A DNA stretch of 41,319 nucleotides, from positions 1 to 41,319 of the forward strand of contig NZ_VILB01000035.1 in the NCBI RefSeq assembly GCF_009712035.1, given 5' to 3'. The notes below the pieces were generated by a model. The model worked only from the letters and a program-made list of their open reading frames with translations, was not told the DNA's origin and made no database searches. Below are positions 24,479-33,150 of this stretch, piece by piece (positions within the stretch are counted from its first letter, which is position 1; each line of letters starts with the position of its first letter). Position numbers and translations under genes: made by a program. Origin of the DNA: Anabaena sp. UHCC 0187. Its GTDB lineage: Bacteria > Cyanobacteriota > Cyanobacteriia > Cyanobacteriales > Nostocaceae.

Positions 24479-25675
24479 TCATTCTAATGCTGTTCGTAAT
24501 GCCGGATATGGAAATAAGGTTTTAAATCCAGCCAAGCGTTCTTTTAATGGTTCTGGTGCAGCATTCCAAAGACTTTCATAATAGAAAAAAGCTACACCAA
24601 GTCCCTGCTGTTGGGCGGCTCGGACTTGAGCTTGAATTTGTTGAATTGTGACGAGTTTAGTTCTTAAACCTGCCATAATGCCAATCCCAGTAGGGATTAG
24701 TTGTTTAACTTCTTCCATTTCTGGACGGGAAAGTTTAGCAGTAAAATGATCCAAATTCTCCCGATAGACTTGCACAATTAATTCATCTACTATGTTTAAT
24801 CGCACCCAATTTAACCAATCTTGTAGTTGAAATTTGTAAGCAAAATCATAGTAATTAGGAGAGACAGAGAAAATCATTTTGGGTTTTATCTGCTTAACTG
24901 TTTGGTTAAGTTTCACCATAAAATCTGTAATTTTATTTGCCCGCCAACTTACCCATTCTGGATCTTGAGGATCTTTGGGTGGAGTCTTTTTGGTTTCTTT
25001 GGTATACAAAGCAACTGTATATTTATCATAGCCAAATTCATGAGGTAAACTCATGTGATCATCAAATTGAATACCATCAAGATCATATTTATTGCTAAGT
25101 TCTACCAGCAAATCGGTGATAAATTTTTGTACTTCTGGATGAAATGGATTTAACCATTTAACTTCACCAGCAGCACTAATAGATGTTTGACTACCATCCT
25201 GTTTTTGTGTAAACCATTCTGGTTTATTCATGGCTAATTCTGAAGTTGGTGGAGCCATAAACCCAAATTCAAACCAAGGAATTACCAGTAAATTTTGACG
25301 GTGAGATTTTTCAATTAAATCAGCGAGAATATCATGGCCATCTAAGCCTCGAAATACAAAGGGCTGAATTTCTAACCGTTTGGCTACTTCACTAGGATAC
25401 ATGACATATCCAGAATTCCAAACTACAGGATAAATAGTATTAAAATTGAGTTTTTGTAGTTGTATTACAGCTTCTTGAACTTTAGTTTTATCTCTGAGAA
25501 TATTTAGATCATTATTTGTCATCCACACACCACGAATTTCTTGACGTGGTATTTGAGCAATAGCGGGTGTGAAAATATTTCCCCAAAAGACTGTGAGTAA
25601 GGAAATTAAGAACAAAGGCAGAAATAGCTGTTTAAGTAATTTCTGGGAAAAGAACTTATGGAAATTGAATTTCAT
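24479..25675 (-). CDS. Secreted GHL10-type glycosidase-like protein
   Basis: 398 aa. An N-terminal basic region plus hydrophobic stretch (about 15-37) ending in AIA-Q looks like a signal peptide cleaved near residue 40. The mature part begins EIRGVWMTNND and continues as a TIM-barrel of the GHL10 / glycosyl hydrolase-like 10 (former DUF187) family: NTIYPVVWNSGYVMYPS, DGIQFDDHMSLP (acidic cluster at a strand end), and IFSVSPNYYDF. Family members are extracytoplasmic and linked to glycan or peptidoglycan processing; true substrate is not known. Monocistronic on the minus strand with a 344-bp upstream region. Confident in fold, not in substrate. Confidence 0.88.
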   Translation of the reverse strand: MKFNFHKFFSQKLLKQLFLPLFLISLLTVFWGNIFTPAIAQIPRQEIRGVWMTNNDLNILRDKTKVQEAVIQLQKLNFNTIYPVVWNSGYVMYPSEVAKRLEIQPFVFRGLDGHDILADLIEKSHRQNLLVIPWFEFGFMAPPTSELAMNKPEWFTQKQDGSQTSISAAGEVKWLNPFHPEVQKFITDLLVELSNKYDLDGIQFDDHMSLPHEFGYDKYTVALYTKETKKTPPKDPQDPEWVSWRANKITDFMVKLNQTVKQIKPKMIFSVSPNYYDFAYKFQLQDWLNWVRLNIVDELIVQVYRENLDHFTAKLSRPEMEEVKQLIPTGIGIMAGLRTKLVTIQQIQAQVRAAQQQGLGVAFFYYESLWNAAPEPLKERLAGFKTLFPYPALRTALE

Positions 25676-26019
25676 TTTAACTTGATAATATTCTAATGAG
25701 ATTTACTAGCATTCAATATCTTTGACGTATTTAATCAGAAGTAGTGCCTGAATTGCAATTTTTTTTTACTAAATGATCATCAAAATAAATTCTTGAATAA
25801 AATAATATCCCTAACTTCTTGTATCAATTCATAATTTATTAACAAGATCAAAAAATAAGTCGAGGATCTAAGTCTTGTGGTTTATGCCTGCGGCTCTTTA
25901 ATCATGAATTTTAACAAGGTAGCTGGGGAATGATTCCGTAAAAAGATCATAAATATACCATATAATAGTGTAAAAATATATAGAATATTTTCCAAATATC
26001 CATTACATTGCTGTTTAAA
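25676..26019. other. Intergenic region with decayed palindromic element
   Basis: 344 bp between two divergent genes. Contains palindromic element copy B (25805-25869) and otherwise AT-rich sequence, which should hold promoters for the glycosidase-like gene and the SGNH hydrolase gene. No small ORF stands out. Confidence 0.5.
25805..25869. repeat. Palindromic element, copy B (decayed)
   Basis: Shares the exact core ATCAATTCATAATTTATT (25823-25840) with copy A (20755-20772). Its arms, ATATCCCTAACTT and AAGTCGAGGATCT, no longer pair perfectly. Confidence 0.75.
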
Positions 26020-26775
26020 ATGCCAAGTTTTCAGCCTTATAAATCCATGCAACTATCTGTATCGCCAAAACTCTGTCAACCTTTAAAGATCGTCGCCTTG
26101 GGAGATAGCTTAGTATATGGATACGGTGATCCAGAGAAAGGCGGTTGGGTGGAACAACTGCGACGGTGGTGGATGTTACCGGATAGCGTGGGTCATGTAC
26201 TTTATAATTTGGGAGTCAGGGGCGATCGCACACAGCAAATTGCCCAACGATTAGAAGGAGAATTTCGTCACCGGGGAGAAATCCGCAATCGTGTACCAGA
26301 CTTGATTATTTTATCTGTCGGTGTCAACGATACGCCCCGATTAAGAAGTCCCAACGGCAGAAATTACACAGATTTTAGTCAATTTGAATCAGAAATCGCC
26401 ACGTTACTAGACCAAGCCCAACAACTCTGTCCTGTGCTGTTTGTGGGGATGGTTCCCGTAGACGAAACCAAAATGCCTTTCCTTGATTGTTTATTCTACA
26501 ATCACGCCGACCAATACTGCTACAAAGAAGCAACACGGCAAGCTTGTGAACAAAGACAAATTCCCTATTTAGACATTTTTGATCAATGGATGCAACGTAG
26601 TCAAGCTTGGAGAAGCGATCGCATTACCAGTGACGGACTGCACCCCAACACCCTGGGTTATCAAGACTTATTAGAAGCTGTACTCAACTGGAGAGAATTA
26701 TCACAATATCATTGTCAAGCTGATTATGGGGCAGAATTACAGCAGGAGTCAGGAGTCATACCAATTAAAAATTAA
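26020..26775 (+). CDS. SGNH/GDSL-family hydrolase
   Basis: 251 aa from ATG 26020; a TTG four codons upstream and an ATG at 26047 are alternatives. The SGNH blocks are visible: block I GDSLVYGYG with the catalytic Ser, block II GVRGDRTQQ with the oxyanion Gly, block III SVGVNDTP with Asn, and block V SDGLHPNTLGY with catalytic Asp and His. No signal peptide, so probably a cytosolic esterase or lipase of the arylesterase/TesA kind. The last residues (QQESGVIPIKN) come from an AGGAGTC repeat, so the C-terminus may have been extended by repeat growth. It lies 111 bp before the GTPase gene, same direction. Confidence 0.9.
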   Translation: MPSFQPYKSMQLSVSPKLCQPLKIVALGDSLVYGYGDPEKGGWVEQLRRWWMLPDSVGHVLYNLGVRGDRTQQIAQRLEGEFRHRGEIRNRVPDLIILSVGVNDTPRLRSPNGRNYTDFSQFESEIATLLDQAQQLCPVLFVGMVPVDETKMPFLDCLFYNHADQYCYKEATRQACEQRQIPYLDIFDQWMQRSQAWRSDRITSDGLHPNTLGYQDLLEAVLNWRELSQYHCQADYGAELQQESGVIPIKN

Positions 26776-26886
26776 AAATATTTCTCCCCTGCTTCTAGCC
26801 CGGACGCGTTGTACCACATAGGAATAGTTTTTGAGTTTTGTGTTATAACCCAGTTGTGAAAATGAACTCAAACGAAAGACTACTCT

Positions 26887-29445
26887 ATGGAACCAGATAA
26901 GCTGGCGCGATTGAAAGAGTACGGTGAATTTATCCTCCGCAAAATTGACTCTGTACCCCAACGCCCTTCCCAAGAGGAAGATTGGGTTCCCACTAGCCTT
27001 GATGATTGTTTGCTACGGCTGCGAGAGGCGGCGGAGAAAACTGTAGAATTGGCCAACTCACCGGTAAAAATTGGCGTAATGGGGGAATTTAGCAGCGGTA
27101 AAAGTTTGCTGCTAGGAAGTCTCATTGGTTACGCAGACGCTTTACCAGTGAGTGAAAATCCGACAACTGGTAATGTTACAGCGATTCACATTAAACCCCA
27201 GGATGGTTTTGCAACTACCCAAGTAGATAATTACACGGTGGAATATTTATCCCATGAAGGGGTAAACGAGTGCTTACACTTCATGCTCAAAGAAGCAAAC
27301 CGTCGCGCTACGTCTGCCGGGGTGACACCTTTACAGGTAGCTAAAATTAAAACTGGTAAAGATATCAGTATTTGGTGTGAGGAAGTTTGGAAAAGCTCAA
27401 ATAATTTAGAATTGCGTTATTTGGTGCGGGAGTTAGTGTCATTTTTGCGGGCTTATCAGGCTTATGGTGAGGCTTTATGCGGTCGCTTTTACCAAATTGA
27501 TGCTATCACCTCCCATGAAGGTTTACAACTGGCAGAAATGCCCATGGCGATTCAATCTCTCAAATTTGAGGATTTACCAGCAGCGCATATTCGCTTACCT
27601 AATGCTCCTCAAAAGTTAGGAACGCAATTATTACAAAACAGTTTTCCCTTAATTCGTCGCGTTGATATTGAAGTGAAAATATCACGAGAAATTTGGGATG
27701 TTACAGGTGCAGAAGAATTTGTCCTGTTAGATTTTCCGGGTTTAGGTGCAGCTAATTCTGGGACTAGAGATACATTTTTATCATTGCGAGAATTGGCACA
27801 GGTACAGACAATTTTAGTCTTACTTAATGGTAAATCGCCAGGGAGCGATCGCGCCAATAAAATTTTCACAATGATGCAGCAACAACGCCCAGGACAAGAC
27901 CTGAAGGATTTAATTCTTGTCGGTGTGGGACGTTTTGATCAACTACCTTTAGAAAGTGAAGGTGGGGAAAGGGAACTAGATTTATTAATTGCTAATCAAT
28001 CTAATTCTCAACCGTTACAAACCAATACAGTTTTCCAAAAATTGAAAGTTCTCAAAACCATTATTGATGGGGCTGAGGCTTTTACTACTCAAAAAGACAG
28101 AATTGTTTTATTATCACCACTGTTAGGATTAGCTGAATTTGCCAAACGTTCTAGTCAAGTAAAAGCAGGTTCAGAGGAATTTCTCGCTAATTTAGATTAT
28201 CCCGATTATCTGGAAAGACCGAAAAAGTTACAACAGAAATGGGGTGATTTAAGTGAGGCTTTATTAGCAGTAGATGGGAGGAATCAATTAGGTAAACAAT
28301 TAGGTTATTTTGCTCAAGATGGTGGGATTAGTAAATTAAGAGAATTAATTCAAACTCATGTTACTAATCATGGCTTAAAGCAATTATATGAAGATACCCG
28401 GCGGGCTGCTGATGGTATCCGTCAACAACAAGAATATCTCAAAGAAATTATTGCCGAAATTCACGAACAAGGCATACCCACACTTGATACTCCGGCTTTA
28501 ATGGAATTGAGAACAGCCATAGAAAGTTTAGATAAAATCTACAGAAACTTCCAAAAAGATTTAGGTAAAGAACAACTGAAAGATCGGAGAGGAATTGTAG
28601 TTAGTGATGTTATTAAAGATGAGCTAACTTTGAGAATTTTGAATTGGAGTCAGTGGACATTACTATTTAATAAAGTCCAAAATGGCACAATTACCTTAGC
28701 TGAATTTAAAGGTGCAGCCGGGAAATTATTTGATAGAGGAAATCGCGTAAATACTTCTCTACCAACTAAAAGTGATGACTTTTATCCAGCCTTTGAAAAA
28801 ACAGTTAAAGAACTGGAGAACTTTGCCAGCGATCGCATTCGTCAAGCCGTGATAGACTTATTAAGCTCCTTGGCACATCAAATCACCTTAGAACGGGAAA
28901 AACTGCAAGCCATTCTTCTCCCAGAAATGGAACAAGAAATTGAAGAGAAATTTGGACTTGAAGAAGCCGATTTATTTTATAAACTTTTATTAGGATGTGA
29001 TCCTCGTCAATGGAAAGAAGCCATTATTGCCGAAATCAATAACCATGATCAAACTATCAAACCAGAAAATATTTTTCCCCTAGCCAGACAAGATGAAAAA
29101 CACAGTGTAGGACAAATTTTTGATTGGTCTCCAGAAAGGAATCAAAACCCATCTAGAAGCACGAATCATCAACTTTTCGTTTTACGACTACGAGATGAAA
29201 TTACTGCTAGTGCTAGTCTTCACCTTGTGCAATATGTCAGCGAAAGCAATCAGCACGTAAATATAGAAATCAATGGGATTTTAGATCAAATTATTCCCAG
29301 TTTGCAAAACCTTTCCAAAAAAGAAGCACTACTCAGATATATTGCTGCGAGAGATTCACAAACTGAATTAGCTATTCCCGCTTGGTTGGAAATTCTAGCA
29401 GATATTGCCGCAATTAATGAAGCTGAATTATTTACCTGTATTTAA
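26887..29445 (+). CDS. Dynamin-like large GTPase (SrfC-like position)
   Basis: 852 aa. G1 P-loop GEFSSGKS at 66-73; G2 probably in NPTTGNVT (T93/T94); G3 DFPGLG starting at D282; the G4 position reads GRFDQL with D351, where dynamins normally have T/NKxD, so guanine recognition may be altered. The G domain is interrupted by a helical insert of about 130 residues between G2 and G3. The rest (about 450-852) is mostly helical, with coiled-coil-prone stretches, as expected for a dynamin stalk; no strong transmembrane segment. The bacterial dynamin superfamily remodels membranes or acts in stress and defence. The neighbour is a giant Hsp70-like ATPase, 124 bp downstream, as in srfB/srfC loci. Confidence 0.85.
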   Translation: MEPDKLARLKEYGEFILRKIDSVPQRPSQEEDWVPTSLDDCLLRLREAAEKTVELANSPVKIGVMGEFSSGKSLLLGSLIGYADALPVSENPTTGNVTAIHIKPQDGFATTQVDNYTVEYLSHEGVNECLHFMLKEANRRATSAGVTPLQVAKIKTGKDISIWCEEVWKSSNNLELRYLVRELVSFLRAYQAYGEALCGRFYQIDAITSHEGLQLAEMPMAIQSLKFEDLPAAHIRLPNAPQKLGTQLLQNSFPLIRRVDIEVKISREIWDVTGAEEFVLLDFPGLGAANSGTRDTFLSLRELAQVQTILVLLNGKSPGSDRANKIFTMMQQQRPGQDLKDLILVGVGRFDQLPLESEGGERELDLLIANQSNSQPLQTNTVFQKLKVLKTIIDGAEAFTTQKDRIVLLSPLLGLAEFAKRSSQVKAGSEEFLANLDYPDYLERPKKLQQKWGDLSEALLAVDGRNQLGKQLGYFAQDGGISKLRELIQTHVTNHGLKQLYEDTRRAADGIRQQQEYLKEIIAEIHEQGIPTLDTPALMELRTAIESLDKIYRNFQKDLGKEQLKDRRGIVVSDVIKDELTLRILNWSQWTLLFNKVQNGTITLAEFKGAAGKLFDRGNRVNTSLPTKSDDFYPAFEKTVKELENFASDRIRQAVIDLLSSLAHQITLEREKLQAILLPEMEQEIEEKFGLEEADLFYKLLLGCDPRQWKEAIIAEINNHDQTIKPENIFPLARQDEKHSVGQIFDWSPERNQNPSRSTNHQLFVLRLRDEITASASLHLVQYVSESNQHVNIEINGILDQIIPSLQNLSKKEALLRYIAARDSQTELAIPAWLEILADIAAINEAELFTCI

Positions 29446-29470
29446 TTGGTGAATATTCAGTCATCAAACA

Positions 29471-29495
29471 ATTTTGGATTTTGGATTTTGGATTG
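29471..29495. repeat. Tandem TTTGGAT heptads
   Basis: Three copies of TTTGGAT between the GTPase and Hsp70-like genes; part of the 124-bp spacer. Confidence 0.8.
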
Positions 29496-29569
29496 ACTTC
29501 ATAGATAAAATTAGGGGCTTTTACTATCAATGAATTATTTGTCATTAAATTAGATAAGGAACATCAAAA

Positions 29570-32500
29570 ATGCCTGTGGAAATTCGGCTTCTACCTAGCT
29601 TTAAATTAGGTGTAAAAGAAAATGCACAGTTGCATCTACCCTCCATCCAAATTATCCCTATTAACAGCAACATTCCGCACATTTCTCGGATTAACTGCAT
29701 AGTTAGAGGCACACCAAACGTATTAGCAGCACAAATTCAAAGAACCTATAGACAATTTCACTCAGCCACACCCAAACAAATTACTAATATTTGTCAATTA
29801 GGACAAGATTCCTGTCAATTAGATTCACCTTTAATCACCATAGTTGACTGTACTTTAAAGGTAATTGTGGAATATTTTGATTCCGACGCTGGGGGAAAAC
29901 CAAATTTGTCTATATCTAATCATGTATGTGCTGAATGTGATCTTTGGTTTATACCCAATTTACAAGAATCATCAAATCCACCTACAGAAAATTATCCGGC
30001 CATGAACAATTCGCAATTTGATCACTACCTGCATAATTTAAGTCAACAACTCAGTGAAAAACTCAACGAAAAACAAAGAAAAAGATTTCCTGGTTGGTTA
30101 GCTTTAGATTTTGGTACTTCTAACTCCACCGTGACACTTTTTGACCCCATAGAAGTCCCCATTGCCGAAGTTTTACCCAGAGAACAAGAACTGAGATTAA
30201 GAGAACGCATGGCTGAATGGTTAAATTCTTCTTCTGATTTAGCCTTACCAGATGTGAGTGGCGGCGAATGGGACAAATTTCTGGCTGATATTAGCAAAAA
30301 CTTAGAAATAGAATCACATGAATTAAGTGAAATTTTTGAAAGTGATAACAAAGAATTATTTTTAGAAGCAATTCGGCAAATTGAATTATGTTTAGGAACA
30401 AGTGATAGATTTCGGCGGGCTGTTAGTAAAAAACTTTATGCGATATATCATGAAGTTTTCCGTGTTCCCACATTAGAATCACAAAATTTAATTCCCGTAG
30501 TTTTAGATATTGATAGACGCAGTACAGAAATTCCCAGTGAAATGGAAGTATCGCAATTAATTCCCTTAAAACTACGCATGGGAAGAGATGCTAGAGATAA
30601 TAGAAAAAAAGCCATCGCCCAAGGAACAACTGTTTCAGTTAAAGAAATTATTAGCAGATTTCACCATTCACCCAAACGCTATTTTGGACAAGATCGATCT
30701 TTCCCCATTATCTTAGAAGAAGATGAAGAAAATATTCAAGTTAATCGCCTCATTCAAGCAGCTTGGGCGCAATTAATTGAATTAACAGAAGATTATCGGC
30801 AACGGGCTAGACGGAGATTTTCAGAAGGCGATTTTTTAACAGCAGTTGTTACCTATCCCACCGTTGCCCCTCCCATAGTTCGCAAAGAAATCAGGCAATT
30901 AGTAGAGGAATTAGGCATTGATGATGTGCAAACAGCTTATGACGAAGCTGTTTCTGTGGCTATCTTTTTCCTGTGGCGAGAATTTGGCGGAAATCTCAAT
31001 ATTGGCATTGAATCTTTTAAAACTCGCTGTCGTCAAAATGGCAATAAATGGTCACAAAATGTCCTAGTTTTAGATATTGGTGGGGGAACAACCGACTTAG
31101 CTTTAATTGAACTTACCCTGGAAGATAAAACGCCCTTCTTTGCAGATAATGAAGATCGAGGTTTAGGAGGACGTTACTATAAACTTACCCCTAAATTATT
31201 AGGTTCTTCTGGACATTTACAATTAGGTGGTGAATTAATTACTTTACGAATTTTCCGCCTATTAAAAGTGGCTATTTCTGATTTTCTTCTCACCGCAGTT
31301 ACTACAGGTGACATCGAAAGCGACAAATTAGAAGACTTAATCAACTCCGAATTAAACGAACGTTTTTTAGAAGACGGAAAATTTAAAACTGGTAGTTTAT
31401 TGAAATGTATAGATAAAGAAAATCCCGAAGGTGACGTTGCCTTTAAAGATGCCCTAGATACAGCCGAAAAAGTCTTACCAACTCGTTGGCAACAAGCAAC
31501 CCAACGCCTGCAAACCTTTTACACATTGTGGGATCATGCCGAAGCTGCTAAACTCAAATTAGGACAAAAACTACCCACAGATACTTCTTTATTAACCTTC
31601 ACTTTAAATGAACAACAAATTGGCGAACTTCTTGCCCAAAGTGCCGTTAAATTTCAAGTTAGAAGTTCTGAATCTATTTCTCTAACTTTAGATAACCAGC
31701 AATTTGATCGGGCTGCCATGTCTTCCATTAAAGAAGCAATTGGTATTGCTAAAGGTTTAATGGAAAGCCGTCTCAGTTCGGAAACTAATCAAAAAGTAGA
31801 TTGGTTGATTCTCTCTGGAAAAACTTGTAGTCTTGATCTGGTTCAACAACAAATTTACGAAGAATTTAGTCAATCACCTTATTTTGTTTGGAATCCTGAA
31901 CGAATTACCTTTGTTTTAGAATTTACAAAAATTGCCACTTCCGCAGGTGCTTGTTATGCCGAAAAACTGCGGCGCTTTCGATTTGATCCAGAAGAATCTA
32001 AAAATCTGTTACGCAAGGGTGCAAATCAATTAGAAATTGATGTCAAAAACCTGTTTTATTATCTTCCTTGCAACTTCAAACGCAAAACCCAAAGTAATGA
32101 ACCATTAGCCATTTTTAGTGCGGGACAAGAACTATATCAACTTGCACCTTGGGACACTGTGGCTAAAGTGCGGACACCTTGGCAGGGGATACAATTAACT
32201 AATATTATCCATCGTCAAGATTATGAAAACGGAACTTTTCGCCTCTGGGGTAGTTTCGATGGTAAAGTATTGATGGATAAATTAGGCATGGAAGAACAGG
32301 AATTTCTCAAAAAAATTAAAGTGCAATTTGAGATTGACCAAGCTTTACAATTTAGCGTTTTGCTATGTCGAGGTAATCCCCATTATTTAATAGATGTGGC
32401 TGGCATTGATATTAATTCAGTCATATCTAAAACTGCTGAAAATACCTTATTTAGTGATGGCAATTTGAAATGGAATATCGCTATTGAAAATCATCAACAT

Positions 32501-32983
32501 AACTTAAATCATGGTGATATTGCTGTCAATGTTTTAGAATCAGCCACAGTTGATCAACCTCATGCTTATCATTTAGTATTTGCAGTTGATAATAATCATA
32601 GTAAAATTATGGAAACATTTCATTATTTACAAGACGGTGTAAAGCAACCAGGAACAGGATTAATTAGTCAACCCTTGCCACCATTTCCCCAAAGTGGTCA
32701 ACATACCTTCTATATTTATCAAACTGATAGTGAGACAAATACTAAAAAATGGCTACGGATTGGTACACTCAGCAGACCGGATATTATCACAGATTATCCT
32801 TGTCAATATCATGTAACTCTTGATAATACAGGCATATTAAGAATGCACGCCGGTGCAGTTCCTTATTGGACATCTAATAATCAAGAATGTCTAGAACAAG
32901 AAGGATGTGTTTATCGGGCAGAATTGGAATTACAACCTAATGAAGTTGATAAAGAACGTGATCCATTTTGCGGTATTCATTAG
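29570..32983 (+). CDS. Giant Hsp70/actin-fold ATPase (SrfB-like)
   Basis: 1137 aa. Residues 1-165 form a beta-rich domain of unknown type. The Hsp70/actin ATPase core follows: phosphate-1 LALDFGTSNSTV (D180), phosphate-2 VLDIGGGTTDLALIEL (D502) and an adenosine-site-like LILSGKTCSLDLV (about 747-759). The distance D180-D502 is over 300 residues against about 190 in DnaK, so a long insert (about 200-330, charged, helical) sits in lobe I. Residues from about 830 look beta-rich, a possible substrate-binding part. No DnaK C-terminal signature. Size, divergent Hsp70 fold and a dynamin-like neighbour recall SrfB of proteobacteria. ATG start preceded by AAGGAACATC. Confidence 0.85.
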   Translation: MPVEIRLLPSFKLGVKENAQLHLPSIQIIPINSNIPHISRINCIVRGTPNVLAAQIQRTYRQFHSATPKQITNICQLGQDSCQLDSPLITIVDCTLKVIVEYFDSDAGGKPNLSISNHVCAECDLWFIPNLQESSNPPTENYPAMNNSQFDHYLHNLSQQLSEKLNEKQRKRFPGWLALDFGTSNSTVTLFDPIEVPIAEVLPREQELRLRERMAEWLNSSSDLALPDVSGGEWDKFLADISKNLEIESHELSEIFESDNKELFLEAIRQIELCLGTSDRFRRAVSKKLYAIYHEVFRVPTLESQNLIPVVLDIDRRSTEIPSEMEVSQLIPLKLRMGRDARDNRKKAIAQGTTVSVKEIISRFHHSPKRYFGQDRSFPIILEEDEENIQVNRLIQAAWAQLIELTEDYRQRARRRFSEGDFLTAVVTYPTVAPPIVRKEIRQLVEELGIDDVQTAYDEAVSVAIFFLWREFGGNLNIGIESFKTRCRQNGNKWSQNVLVLDIGGGTTDLALIELTLEDKTPFFADNEDRGLGGRYYKLTPKLLGSSGHLQLGGELITLRIFRLLKVAISDFLLTAVTTGDIESDKLEDLINSELNERFLEDGKFKTGSLLKCIDKENPEGDVAFKDALDTAEKVLPTRWQQATQRLQTFYTLWDHAEAAKLKLGQKLPTDTSLLTFTLNEQQIGELLAQSAVKFQVRSSESISLTLDNQQFDRAAMSSIKEAIGIAKGLMESRLSSETNQKVDWLILSGKTCSLDLVQQQIYEEFSQSPYFVWNPERITFVLEFTKIATSAGACYAEKLRRFRFDPEESKNLLRKGANQLEIDVKNLFYYLPCNFKRKTQSNEPLAIFSAGQELYQLAPWDTVAKVRTPWQGIQLTNIIHRQDYENGTFRLWGSFDGKVLMDKLGMEEQEFLKKIKVQFEIDQALQFSVLLCRGNPHYLIDVAGIDINSVISKTAENTLFSDGNLKWNIAIENHQHNLNHGDIAVNVLESATVDQPHAYHLVFAVDNNHSKIMETFHYLQDGVKQPGTGLISQPLPPFPQSGQHTFYIYQTDSETNTKKWLRIGTLSRPDIITDYPCQYHVTLDNTGILRMHAGAVPYWTSNNQECLEQEGCVYRAELELQPNEVDKERDPFCGIH

Positions 32984-32993
32984 CTTTAATTCC

Positions 32994-33122
32994 GTAGGTT
33001 GGGTTGACGTATGTTACCCAACATTATCAATTCTCGCTTTTTATTGGGTTGCACTATCACTTAAACCAATATTATCAATTCTCGCCCTTTGTTGGGTTGC
33101 GCTGTCGCTTAACCCAACCTAC
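32994..33122. repeat. GTAGGTTGGGTT palindromic element, copy 1
   Basis: Terminal 12-bp inverted repeats GTAGGTTGGGTT (32994-33005) and AACCCAACCTAC (33111-33122). Inside is a tandem duplication with a 48-bp period (the word ATTATCAATTCTCGC at 33023 and 33071). The same ends bound an element at 40388-40507. MITE-like in form; no coding capacity of its own. Confidence 0.88.
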
Positions 33123-33150
33123 TTTTTGCTATTTTCATCCTGACAAAATC

